64,000 nt of DNA, from positions 215,664-279,663 of the forward strand of contig NW_019775303.1 in assembly GCF_001039355.2 (NCBI RefSeq), given 5' to 3'. The notes under the pieces are model-generated. The model did no database searches and was not told where the DNA came from. It was given only the letters and a program-made list of their open reading frames with translations. Position 1 is the stretch's first letter, and each line of letters starts with the position of its first letter. Made by a program: the position numbers and the translations under genes. Shown piece after piece: positions 26,901 through 38,340 of the stretch. Source of the DNA: Lingula anatina (Eukaryota; Brachiopoda; Lingulata; Lingulida; Lingulidae).

Positions 26901-29900
26901 TAAAATGAATTTAAAGCTTTAAAGAGACTATTTTACACAATTCTAGGCTTAAACTAGCGTGTAAAATCCCTACAATATGCTTCAATTGACAGAAAAACCA
27001 ATTAAGTGATTTGACTACATCAATAATTTTCACATGTAAACCCAGCAATAGATAATCTGCATGTGCATCTCCACAAAACTTAAAAGTGGTACCAGTGAGA
27101 TCACACTCACCAATAAGTGGATAGATCAGATGTTTCTATCAGCATCTCATCTAAGTAGTCTACCATCTTGGAATGGAAGATGACAGTATTCATATGTCTG
27201 GCTAGATTCCTGTGTTCTAAAAGGTTGAAGCCTGCCTTCCCAATACTAGTGTAGGCCTACAGGAGAAAATTAATAAAACATATTTACCTGCTGTTACTTA
27301 AAACAAACTGACATAAAACAGCTAACAGAAATGCCAATACTATAATGAATGGCCTCTATTGTGGAAATATTTAAGAGTGAAATGAGAATTGTGCACAAAA
27401 ATGATTATGAAAACTTTTTTATTTAGAAGTATTTCTGATATTATTTTCCCAATGTATGAACTGTTATATAAGAAAACGTACCTGTAATCTAAACCAGTCA
27501 AGTCTCAGTCCCCTGAAGTCAAACAGTTCATTTTCTTCCACTAAAACAGAATAAAACAGATTACCCTGTGCTGAAGTCTTGCCATCAATATGGCTCAAAG
27601 TTTAACAAACCCCTAAGAGAACTTTTTATGGAGTAACCTCTACATCAAGCTATGAATGTTGGAATAAAGAATATTTCAAACTTCCAACTCACCTTGTTTT
27701 ACAGATATGCTGGTCATAGTATTGTAAAATGAAGACAAAATCATGGACTCATCTTCTGGACAAACTGACAAGGTCTGCAATTTAAATACAAATATCATAA
27801 TCTAATATTCATACCTATCTACAGTATTTATGAACGTACATTACCCCCTGATGAAGTCCGATTGTTATCAGACGAAATATTGGCTGGCAAAGTATCAATT
27901 TATGTTCCAGCTAAAAGAATTTCTACCATTCTTTATAGATCTTGTTATCATGAAAGTTTATTGTCAAAAATTAACATTCTGTATTAACACACTCATTTTT
28001 GTGGGTTCAGAAAGGAAGACATACCTGTATGAGGCCATTAAGGACAACAGCATCATATCCCGATAGGAACTGCACATAGTACCTCTGCATCACCTGACTG
28101 TACTTCTTCACCAAAGCTGGGGTAACAGAGTAGGACAATAAAACTATAGGTACGTATAAGTCATATATAAAGATGGCATGGACTACCTGCCCAAATTGAA
28201 TGAGAACCAAGACAAACTTGTTTACAGTATAACTGGGAGGGCAAATGTGTGCCATTTGTAATAAATTATAAGATGATCATTTCTAGGGTTAAAATGTACC
28301 CACCTCTCAACTCTTCCATGTGGAATAATAATTCTGGTATTTGTCTGAAAATTATTTTGATAATTTTATCATCAACATAAATTTGCAGCCAGATTACACA
28401 TATACTGATGACTTAAATGTGGTTATTCTAAAAGCAATTTTTAAATTTAATTTATCAATATCCATTTCATTGGAAAAGGAAAAATTATTTGTCATTCCAT
28501 AAGCAAGCATGTAAATAAATTTCAAGGAAGAATATAAAATTTCTGCACCTGTCTACAAAGTCCTCCAGTGCCACCTTGACCCCACCCTTCTTGGGGGGTG
28601 GATTGTCCACATGGCGCAGGAGCCAAAGGATCTCATCACGTGCAAAGGAAAGTGCTTGAAATACATACAGGGCCTGAAATTGCATAGGCATAGAAATATA
28701 TAGCAAAGACATTTAAATGGCATCAAAATAAACGAGATATAAGGGCTAGATTTGCAAAGTTCAGTTCATGGTGAAAAGTAGGTCAAAGGTCAATTTCAAG
28801 GTTCTCATTATGATATGAGAACTTAGGTCTGTGTAGTTTCTGAAAATTGGCACAAACAAATATTTTTTTGCAGAAAATTCCCATTTTTAGAAAATTTTGG
28901 CCCGTTTGACCTTGAAATAAAGGTCAAAAGTCAAATCCCAGGGCATATTTGGAATCTCCACATATGACTTTCGGTCAAGCTTTTGTAGAAATTTTTCCCA
29001 TAATTCCTTTAGTTTGGGAGATATTTAGCATTGAATTTTCAAAAATTTTGACAAGGGTGTGTTTGAACGAGCGCCACGCCCAGGCCAATGCACCAACTGA
29101 GACAAAAAAAAAACAGGGGGTTCAAGTTGAGATTACATGTGACTTAAATCCAAGAGATGGGGACACAGGTCCTTGCGGTCTAGGAGGAGAAGCGGTGACT
29201 TGTATCCCACGCCATCCTGCAGAGCCAGCGGAGCTGCAGGAGCCGGCGGAGCTGTACGAGACGGGTCAGGACTAAAACCATGAGTACCGCCAGCGTAGAC
29301 GCTGGTGGTAGTAATTAATAAATACCACAGAGGATGAAAAAAATGCACATCTCTGTTCTGTTGAATACTGTATTGCTAAATACTTAAATGTAAATGACAA
29401 AGTTTTTAATGACAAATAATGACATCTTTTTACAAGCTCTTCTTTCAACTTAATAAAATATACCTTTGGCAAAATTTACAACCATACCAAAGATTAATAT
29501 CAGTTGAGTGCCTGAACATTATCAGTGCATTATTCATGTCTCTGTCTTACCTTTGGTCCTAGCAGTCCAGGCTGGTCTGTGAAGACAAGGGCCAGTTCTT
29601 TCAGAGCAGATCTCAGGAATTTCCTCTTGTCTTTGTGAATTGCTGGACTGTGAAGTAAATGTGAAAGTATAATGCTTTACAAAATCTTTAAATAGAAAAA
29701 TTAATTTTTAAAATGATACAACCATAATCTATCCAAACTTAAGCAAATTGTGACATGCATTTGACAGTAAACATGGGCCACATTCAACTAAATTAAACTT
29801 TTAAAATTAATCTAAAAATTTAAAATTAATCTAAAAATTGTGAAAGACAGATCTGTATATAAACATAACAAAAGTTTAACAAATATGGATTAAATTCAGT

Positions 29901-32900
29901 TAAATTAAAGTCAATATCTTACACAGTAAAGTGTATCAAATTGACATGTTTCAAAATGCATGGTACTAAAATCTAACAAAATAAAATAATAATCTTATTA
30001 AGAATCTCTAAACTTCTGATACTCACGCCTGGTGTAAACACTGGTTGTACCAATCCTTGACTTCAGTTACTCTTTTACCATATCTGTGAAAATGTTAAGA
30101 TAATAAACACATATTGTAAATAACATGTAAAGAAATCTAAATTTTCAGGTTACTGCTAGAAAATATTCAAAGGATTACACACTTTGATTTGCTTATAATA
30201 AAGTGACAATACATTTTGACATTTTACAGTTTCCTGCTTAACAATGATGTCCACTGTAGTGTCTAATTTCTTATCTCTTTTCAGGCCCTAGCTAATCAAT
30301 TCTTTTAGCTTGTACAGAGAGTTTATATAATATCTACTTAGGCTTCGTTCACATGCAATGTCTATTTTCTAAATTCTATTTTCTATTTTCGGTATGTCTT
30401 ATGATCACGGTCTGTGCACTGAATATCCCGCGGCGTAATTACTGGCAGCGCGAGCCAGTTACTATAAGTTACTATGAGTAACTGGCTCGCGCTGCCAGTA
30501 ATTACGCGGCGGAATATTCAGTGCACAGACCGTGATCATAAGATAGCGCGAATAGAAAATAGAATTTAGAAAATAGACATTGCATGTGAACGAAGCCTTA
30601 ATGGTTAGTCATCATTGATAAAAGATCCAAATGACAGTTAAAAGACAAAACTCACCCTTTTATGTTTTCAAAGTAATTCTGTGCATAACTGTGGATATGT
30701 AGTACCTCGTCCCTGAACAGTGTGACAACATAACTACCATGCAGAGACTGTTTCCACAACTCCAGCGCATCCTGGTGAGCTAACTGCTGGTGACACAGTA
30801 GGAATCCAACTGGAAAAATGCACAAATACAGTTTTGTCATCTTCTGATGTTAAAATGATAATGTACTTGACTCAATCTCACAGAAAACACTCAGTCTGAT
30901 GGTGAATCAGACATGGCATGGACTAATTTCTTTTAAATGTACTCTACTGACATAATATTTCACTACCTGCACAGAACTTTCTACATATTACAAAATGATT
31001 TGACCTTTCATTGAAATACTTACGCTGAATCCATCTCTCCATCACATCTAATGATACATATTCACAAGGCATCTAAAATATGAACAATGGTTTTTCAGAT
31101 AAAATTTTTTCGGTCAGATTTTAAAACACTTGCAAAGTACCACTTAAGAATCCAAAATAAATTAACAATAAGTCAATACAAACAAAGGTTGTGAAAGATG
31201 AGAACATGCAGTTCAAAACTTATTTTAAATTTCATATACAATTTGTCCTAATTATTATTATTACTATTATACATAATTTACAAAAACCTAATTTTATTAA
31301 TTCATAATTTACGCAAAGTTATGAAACCCATTTGTATAAAGAAATGTATAACTAATAATATCAATGCATCAAATTATCTGTTTCGTGTCATCATCTTTCC
31401 TCACCATATCTTCCTGTGCTGTGTTCATGATCTTAGCAGGTTCAGCGATGAGGCTGAGCATTTGAGCAGACCTCCACTGGTGAGCCTGCATGCTCCTCCT
31501 GTGGTAGATGTCGTTTAATGACAGTAGGGCAAGTGTCACCATCTAGTGTGAGGAAATAAAATCAGCACTTTTTAATGCATGTGAATGATTTCACCACTTC
31601 CTGATAATTCATTTAAAAGTTTTTAGAAAAGTTACAAGATTAATTAAAAAATAATTATTACACTTTACACCAGTAACATTTTACAAAATACTACAAAAGC
31701 ATGTATATTTATATAATTTACATATCAATATCTAAATATACCCAAATGTTAATAATACATTAATAATATTGTAACAGCACTAACTTTTGCATGTGGTACA
31801 AACTCTTCACTGAGCTTTTTCAATGGTGGGTCATAGTCCAGAATCATCTGACCAAGTCTGGGAAAAGAAGGGTCCCTGAAAAATAATATTTAGAATTTAT
31901 TCAATTAGGTTTACAATCTACAACAAATCAAGTGTTTATTGTATTTATTTCAACCAAATGATGAAAAGATTAGGTTTGAAAGTGATACTTAGTTATCAAC
32001 TAATTTTATCCTTGTCTCTGATGTCTATGACTTACCCTTGACCATTCTGATGCATTTCATGAGCAACATAAAAGAGACCCAATATTGCCTTTCTGTCTTC
32101 CACTCTGGACACCAATATCATGATAGCTACAAATGTTACAATCAGATCCAGATAGTTCTTGGTCAGGTCAAAGTTTGCTCCCTAGAAAATAGCAATTAAG
32201 ATGAAATAGAATAGGGGATATATAGTAAAATTCCACACTAACAAATTGACTCTAATCTTCTTTCATATATCAGCAAAAATGTTAAAAATGGCAATTTTAT
32301 TATAAAACAAAATTTAAGCTTCTTGTAAATATGCCTAATTGCAATTGTTTAATTGCAAGTTGTTATGTCTCACAGACATTTACATTTTATGCACATAAAT
32401 CGTAATGTTATTTTTCTCAAAGCAATACAATATTTAGATGTCAAATAGTTTTTCTACTTGGAGTTCATTTCTTTATCAAGGTTTACACAAGCTGCCCCAC
32501 TTAGCTCTCATTGGAAATGTTATCTTATCTATGTTTGATAGGAATATATAATGAAAATTCAGGGCAGATCATACTAACCAGGAAGTGGCATCTTATAGTT
32601 TGTTCTCTTTTCTAACAAGTACAAATTCCAAATAAATCTAAATGATAAGATACTTACAATATCCAAGCGCACTTGGTGTGCATCCATCGTAGTAAGAACC
32701 TCAGACACATGATCCTAAAAATTACAGTAAATGCCAGATTGAATTTTTTCAGCATTACTAAAACATATAGGTCATCCATCTTATAAACAAATAAAACAAA
32801 TTCCACAGGACTATAAAATGCTTCAATTGTTACAAGAGAAAAGGTAAAAATTTTTAAATATTGATTATATTCATTTTCACACTCACAGGCATAAAGGTTA

Positions 32901-35900
32901 ATTAGGTAATAAACCTTTATCTAACATTATAACTCACCCTGAAGTCCAGTATGTCCACAAATGTGTAATAGTACAAGGACAGTGACCTGATGATCTCTGT
33001 CTTAAAATGACTCACTGGAGCCACTTGGTTCTGAAAAAATGGAATGGTAACCATTTAAAGTGTGGAAAGAAAAACTGTTTCTCCTCAATAAAAATTGTGT
33101 TTAAAATAGTCACTGTGATAAATCATAGCTGTGTAAATAATTATGGAAGTAGCTCCCTTGATGAGGATTAATGGCATCATTTTGTTTTGTTATGAAGGTT
33201 AAAATGTTATCATTTGGTAAGCATTTGGCAAACTATGTGAGTTCAGGTTCTATAATGAAGGAACAGCCCCTCTCAGAAATTGGTGACAAAAATCATACTT
33301 AGCTTTTCAATATTTACACTCCATAAAAAAGAGGTATTTCAGCCACCTGTTCAATTTTTTAATCTCTGAGAACTTTGCAACTTAAGTTAATATTTCCAAA
33401 AAGCTCTTAGTATTTAAAAGTTCAAAGTTGCACAGAATCCAACTTACACCAAAGCTTTTTGTATCTAGCAATGGGAACTTCCTAGAGACTGTTTTGATGG
33501 CAGCCTCCAATGCTTTGTCTGTGAGAAATGATGGCTTGGACTCTGGATTACTCAACATCTGTAAAATTAAAGGAACAGACTTTGATTACATTAGCCTAGC
33601 AAGATTTCTAAAATACCTGCTTTGATACTTTTATTGACTTTTAGTGTTTTTCAAACTATAAAGAAAACTGACATGTGACAATATCAAGATTTGCACTAAC
33701 TGTTAAATATAAACAGGCAGATAAATTACAAGTCAATTTTCTTATATGTATTGCATCTAGCAAATCAAAAAAGTTTTTACCATTTTATTATATTCAGCAA
33801 ACTCAACACATCTGTTTTACCCATCCTCATTCTAATAAGTTTGTCAGACTATTACAGAACAACACAATACTACATGTATTAGCTTAACTTTACAAGGAGT
33901 GACAATACATAGATGACATAAAGAAATTGCCGCAAGGAAGACTTTTCCCAGATAAGAGCAGAATATGAAACATTTCCCTTGACACCCATACTAGTACCAA
34001 TTTTTAAGATGGACTGCTGAAGACTACACCTTAGGGGAGACATTATAAAGCAGGCTATCGACGTCTTTATTATGAAATCCACATAAATCATTGCTAATGG
34101 GTAACTATATATTTCAACTAAATAAGCACATTCTAATTAAGCACATCTATGGACAATGACAACTACAAGTATATTCTTTAAGGTCTAATAGGATTTCTAC
34201 CAGAAAATAAACATATGGAGATTGCCTTTTCAAACAATCACATCTAAGTATATGCAAAGGTATAAAGAAAAAATGAGAGGAATGATAGGAAACATTAACT
34301 AAACAACATTATACAGTTTTGCCAGCAACTTTAACTTACTGAAATCTGATACATTACATTTGGAAAAGAAGAAAATTGCTTGTTTAGTGCTTATGTCTGT
34401 TTTTTTATTTCATTCTGGCACAAACATAACATTGCAATTCCTCTATGTCAACCCTTCTTTAAATCTTAAACATTTTGAAAGAAATTAGATTATAGGAAAA
34501 AAGCAATGAAGCAAAATTACATTTTCACTGAGTTCAAGAATTATTGACAAATGTCTGCAAATAAAATCAACATATATATTAAAAAATAAATAAATAAATA
34601 AATAACAGGGCATAACCAAAAGTAAATCAATACTATTTTAAGCACACACAGCTTTACATCAAAATTAAACTCACCATGCTGGTCTTGGGATATAATAATG
34701 TGTTATATAATAAATGATAGGCCAAAATAACAAAACACATTCATTAAATAGGAGCATTCACTGGAGATTTCAAACCAAAATTGAATTTAAGGCATTAAGA
34801 TTTGGTATACAGCACCATATTTAACGATCCATGCTACAAGACCATCTATTTCATTAACCTAGGCTTAACAGAAAATATCTAGGGTTGATCTGACAACTTA
34901 TTCATNGGCAAACTATGTGAGTTCAGGTTCTATAATGAAGGAACAGCCCCTCTCAGAAATTGGTGACAAAAATCATACTTAGCTTTTCAATATTTACACT
35001 CCATAAAAAAGAGGTATTTCAGCCACCTGTTCAATTTTTTAATCTCTGAGAACTTTGCAACTTAAGTTAATATTTCCAAAAAGCTCTTAGTATTTAAAAG
35101 TTCAAAGTTGCACAGAATCCAACTTACACCAAAGCTTTTTGTATCTAGCAATGGGAACTTCCTAGAGACTGTTTTGATGGCAGCCTCCAATGCTTTGTCT
35201 GTGAGAAATGATGGCTTGGACTCTGGATTACTCAACATCTGTAAAATTAAAGGAACAGACTTTGATTACATAGCCTAGCAAGATTTCTAAAATACCTGCT
35301 TTGATACTTTTATTGACTTTTAGTGTTTTTCAAACTATAAAGAAAACTGACATGTGACAATATCAAGATTTGCACTAACTGTTAAATATAAACAGGCAGA
35401 TAAATTACAAGTCAATTTTCTTATATGTATTGCATCTAGCAAATCAAAAAAGTTTTTACCATTTTATTATATTCAGCAAACTCAACACATCTGTTTTACC
35501 CATCCTCATTCTAATAAGTTTGTCAGACTATTACAGAACAACACAATACTACATGTATTAGCTTAACTTTACAAGGAGTGACAATACATAGATGACATAA
35601 AGAAATTGCCGCAAGGAAGACTTTTCCCAGATAAGAGCAGAATATGAAACATTTCCCTTGACACCCATACTAGTACCAATTTTAAAGATGGACTGCTGAA
35701 GACTACACCTTAGGGGAGACATTATAAAGCAGGCTATCGACATCTTTATTATGAAATCCACATAAATCATTGCTAATGGGTAACTATATATTTCAACTAA
35801 ATAAGCACATTCTAATTAAGCACATCTATGGACAATGACAACTACAAGTATATTCTTTAAGGTCTAATAGGATTTCTACCAGAAAATAAACATATGGAGA

Positions 35901-37342
35901 TTGCCTTTTCAAACAATCACATCTAAGTATATGCAAAGGTATAAAGAAAAAATGAGAGGAATGATAGGAAACATTAACTAAACAACATTATACAGTTTTG
36001 CCAGCAACTTTAACTTACTGAAATCTGATACATTACATTTGGAAAAGAAGAAAATTGCTTGTTTAGTGCTTATGTCTGTTTTTTTATTTCATTCTGGCAC
36101 AAACATAACATTGCAATTCCTCTATGTCAACCCTTCTTTAAATCTTAAACATTTTGAAAGAAATTAGATTATAGGAAAAAAGCAATGAAGCAAAATTACA
36201 TTTTCACTGAGTTCAAGAATTATTGACAAATGTCTGCAAATAAAATCAACATATATATTAAAAAATAAATAAATAAATAAATAACAGGGCATAACCAAAA
36301 GTAAATCAATACTATTTTAAGCACACACAGCTTTACATCAAAATTAAACTCACCATGCTGGTCTTGGGATATAATAATGTGTTATATAATAAATGATAGG
36401 CCAAAATAACAAAACACATTCATTAAATAGGAGCATTCACTGGAGATTTCAAACCAAAATTGAATTTAAGGCATTAAGATTTGGTATACAGCACCATATT
36501 TAACGATCCATGCTACAAGACCATCTATTTCATTAACCTAGGCTTAACAGAAAATATCTAGGGTTGATCTGACAACTTATTCATAAAATATAGTCCAAAG
36601 TTCCCCGTCTTTATAACATTTATTTTTGTACTTAAAAACTTACTGAGTGTGCTAGGGTCTATAATATAAAAACTACCACAGTACACATGCTCAAATTTGT
36701 GATTTATATACAATCAGTAAAATCATTAAAAACAAGGGTTTTGTAGAGCTGTATTAGAAGGCCAATTGAAAAATAGGTTAACACCATTTTCTCAAAACTA
36801 ATCTCAGTTAACATCAAAAGAAAAACTTTTCAGTAACGTTCATTGGAGCATTGGAGGGGCAGGTAAGGTAAAACTGAAAGGAATTGCAGTGGAAGTGAAA
36901 ATGGCCTTCATCTTGACTAAAAATTATGAGTTTCAAATCCCCCTGTTATAACTTTAAAAAGATCAATGACCAAATGGGGAAAAAATAATAATGATTTATG
37001 CTCAAACGAAGCTTAGTGCACAAACTGAAGGCGGAAAGCAATTAAATTTCAGATTTTCCATGAAATCTTTGGCACACTTTGCGATTATAAAGTGATATCT
37101 ATGTTCTTGGCAAATGTGATAAAGAATAGTAGTATAAAGTAACAATAACATGTCAACTTCAGCAAAGGTGGCAGAACTTGGCATTCCCATCATTGCATTG
37201 GCACCTGAAAAGTGAGTCAGAGAGCACACATACTTACCTTTTTTATGTTGTAAATCCGGGTAAGCATCCCGATCCCCCTGTCATTAAGGATCGTTAGCTT
37301 TTCCGCCAGCTTTTGCTGGCTGGGTGTTATCGATCGAGCCAT
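16348..37342 (-). CDS. NCKAP1: Nck-associated protein 1 (Nap1/Kette/HEM), WAVE complex
   Basis: Exons in transcript order: 37238-37342, 33448-33558 (copy 35128-35238), 32938-33030, 32658-32714, 32036-32181, 31785-31875, 31405-31542, 31024-31072, 30656-30809, 30027-30083, 29551-29647, 28549-28673, 28304-28344, 28025-28116, 27693-27774, 27482-27540, 27111-27256 (copy 25756-25901), 26689-26821 (copy 25334-25466), 26220-26339 (copy 24865-24984), 24444-24583, 23997-24128, 23429-23544, 23048-23153, 22585-22715, 22338-22435, 22041-22134, 20007-20089, 19717-19797, 18382-18405, 17906-17990, 17398-17508, 16976-17088, 16716-16805, 16348-16476. Counting each copy once gives 1142 aa (1134 without the microexon; human about 1128). 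Nap1 is the HEM-family scaffold that pairs with CYFIP/Sra1 in the WAVE complex to drive Rac-dependent Arp2/3 actin branching. The N-terminus has [19 protein letters not shown] and the C-terminus [20 protein letters not shown], both diagnostic. Copied exons are assembly artefacts. Confidence 0.97.
18382..18405 (-). other. NCKAP1: 24-nt in-frame microexon of NCKAP1
   Basis: It encodes SKRIQTKL between the exons ending ...GQDNM and starting [10 protein letters not shown]. It has a TTTTAG acceptor and a gtaggt donor, both borders at phase 0, so inclusion or skipping keeps the frame. A TGC followed by a T-rich tract lies about 17-20 bases upstream of the exon. That placement resembles the UGC element used by SRRM4/nSR100 for neural microexons. 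The peptide is basic and sits where vertebrate NCKAP1 has a variable stretch. Use in transcripts is inferred. Confidence 0.6.
20756..20813. repeat. AT-cored perfect hairpin in NCKAP1 intron
   Basis: gacctaccctttatc followed by (AT)n and then gataaagggtaggtc forms a perfect inverted repeat with an AT-dinucleotide core. It lies in the intron between the exons at 20007 and 22041. Confidence 0.8.
23847..23921. repeat. Poly-A plus (TA)n microsatellite
   Basis: A run of A is followed by about 29 TA units, in an NCKAP1 intron. Confidence 0.9.
24808..24842. repeat. (C)n(AC)n microsatellite at an assembly breakpoint
   Basis: A C homopolymer is followed by AC dinucleotides. The same tract reappears directly after the N gap at 26171, where the second copy of the flanking sequence starts. 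Confidence 0.85.
24816..26049. repeat. First copy of a false duplication (NCKAP1 exons 17-19)
   Basis: It matches 26171-27404 at a constant offset of 1355 bases, introns included, with only a few single-base differences that I noticed (for example gtctctgg/gtcactgg). It ends exactly at the N gap. Confidence 0.9.
26050..26170. other. Assembly gap of 121 N
   Basis: The N run is bounded on the left by the end of one copy and on the right by the C/AC microsatellite that opens the second copy. Confidence 0.99.
26171..27404. repeat. Second copy of the false duplication (NCKAP1 exons 17-19)
   Basis: Continues without interruption into the unique sequence holding exons 16 and upstream. The exons are 26220-26339, 26689-26821 and 27111-27256. 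Confidence 0.9.
27848..27877 (+). ncRNA. Hammerhead-ribozyme-like core, probably decayed
   Basis: CTGATGA is followed by a short hairpin (GTCcGA ... TCaGAC) and then GAAA, the order of the conserved hammerhead core. I could not pair convincing helices I and III around it, so it is at most a remnant from a repeat. It lies in an NCKAP1 intron, antisense to the gene. Confidence 0.3.
28740..29340. repeat. Unclassified interspersed sequence in NCKAP1 intron
   Basis: The stretch contains a run with repeated ggtcaaaggtcaa-like words and then a GC-richer part (about 29060-29300) unlike the AT-rich surroundings. It has no coding signal. I infer an inserted repeat without visible termini. Confidence 0.35.
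30342..30597. mobile_element. Palindromic MITE, PIF/Harbinger-like
   Basis: A 256-bp near-perfect palindrome with arms of about 120 bases. The first 47 or so bases from ggcttcgttcacatgcaatg are identical in both arms, and the loop is short. It is flanked by TTA on both sides (30339-30341 and 30598-30600), a 3-bp TWA target-site duplication as in PIF/Harbinger elements. There is no coding capacity. It lies in an NCKAP1 intron. Confidence 0.75.
33227..34905. repeat. First copy of a false duplication (NCKAP1 exon 2)
   Basis: It matches 34907-36584 at an offset of about 1680 with very few differences (one missing T near 35271, gacgtc/gacatc near 34061/35741). It ends at the single N at 34906. 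It holds the coding exon 33448-33558. Confidence 0.9.
34907..36584. repeat. Second copy of the false duplication (NCKAP1 exon 2)
   Basis: Starts immediately after the N at 34906 at an arbitrary point (ggcaaactatg) of the first copy and runs on into unique sequence. It holds exon copy 35128-35238. Confidence 0.9.
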
Positions 37343-38340
37343 TTTTATTAGCAGAAATGGACAAAAATTCTTCACCCTTGTTCTCCGCCCATTATGTTCA
37401 ATGGAGGAAGTAATCAATGCCGATGTTGTAGTTTGATATATGACGTTTAGTTTCGAAAATTAGGAAAAGCGCAATGTTCTTATAAATAGTAACTAAAAAC
37501 AATGAGAATAAACAATGCGATTTAGTCTTCAAAATTTTATAAAACGTTTAATTTGCTTTCAAATAACCAAATTCAATATTTCCATAAATCAACGGTTCAG
37601 GAATTTGTTACAGAAACCTCACTATGAAATCATTTCACCTAATTAACAACACTATCCAAAACGAGGCCTTGAATGGAGAGTGTTTATTGACAATGTACCG
37701 CTGTAGTGGTCGTCAAAAAGCCAGAAAACAATCCCAGTCCTCGCAGTGTTTAGATATGCACTGAGGTGTTTAATCAAACGATGGAACTTAAACTTATATT
37801 TGTAAAAGTTTGGTCACACACATGCATTGAAATCAAGTAGAACGAGGGCAGCTGAAATGTGAGATATTTTGACCTGTAGAGTACCAGTACTGTACTTTAC
37901 GTGTAGAAAAGAAAGTCGGAAAGTTTCACAGGTACAGTAAACTTAAGTAACTTGTAGGACGTTATATATATATATATCTATAGATACAATTAAGCCTACT
38001 TTAAGTAATTCTTTTGATATATAAGTAAAATGTGATCAACGTTTGATGGCAGATTTTTTTGCATTTGTTTACCACATTGCATGTAATTATTTACCAGTAT
38101 CTTGGTAGATGTTGTGCAGAAATTGACCGTGTGTTTCAATTTATAGAATAACAGAGTTATCAATAAAGATTTTTTATATAATAGATATTATTCTGACCAA
38201 ATAATTTCTGTGAATTGTATGATATCAATATAAAATTATATACATGTAACTTATGTTTCATATTTACAGTAGTTCATTTTCTACTGGTAACTTGATTTGA
38301 TGATTTTCAGTTTCACTTTGGGAATAAACAATTAGTAGGC
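37343..38340. other. Divergent promoter region of NCKAP1 and the BTB-PHR gene
   Basis: No coding sequence seen. It should hold the NCKAP1 promoter and the 5' UTR exon of the plus-strand gene, whose first coding exon has a 5' UTR acceptor (tgattttcag) ending at 38310. A possible 5' UTR donor is TTTCACAG then gtacag near 37932. A short TA tract lies near 37965. Confidence 0.4.

Noticed and set aside
24816-27404. True tandem exon duplication or mutually exclusive exons in NCKAP1
   Set aside because: Introns are as similar as exons, the copies meet at an N gap, and the same fault occurs elsewhere in the window.
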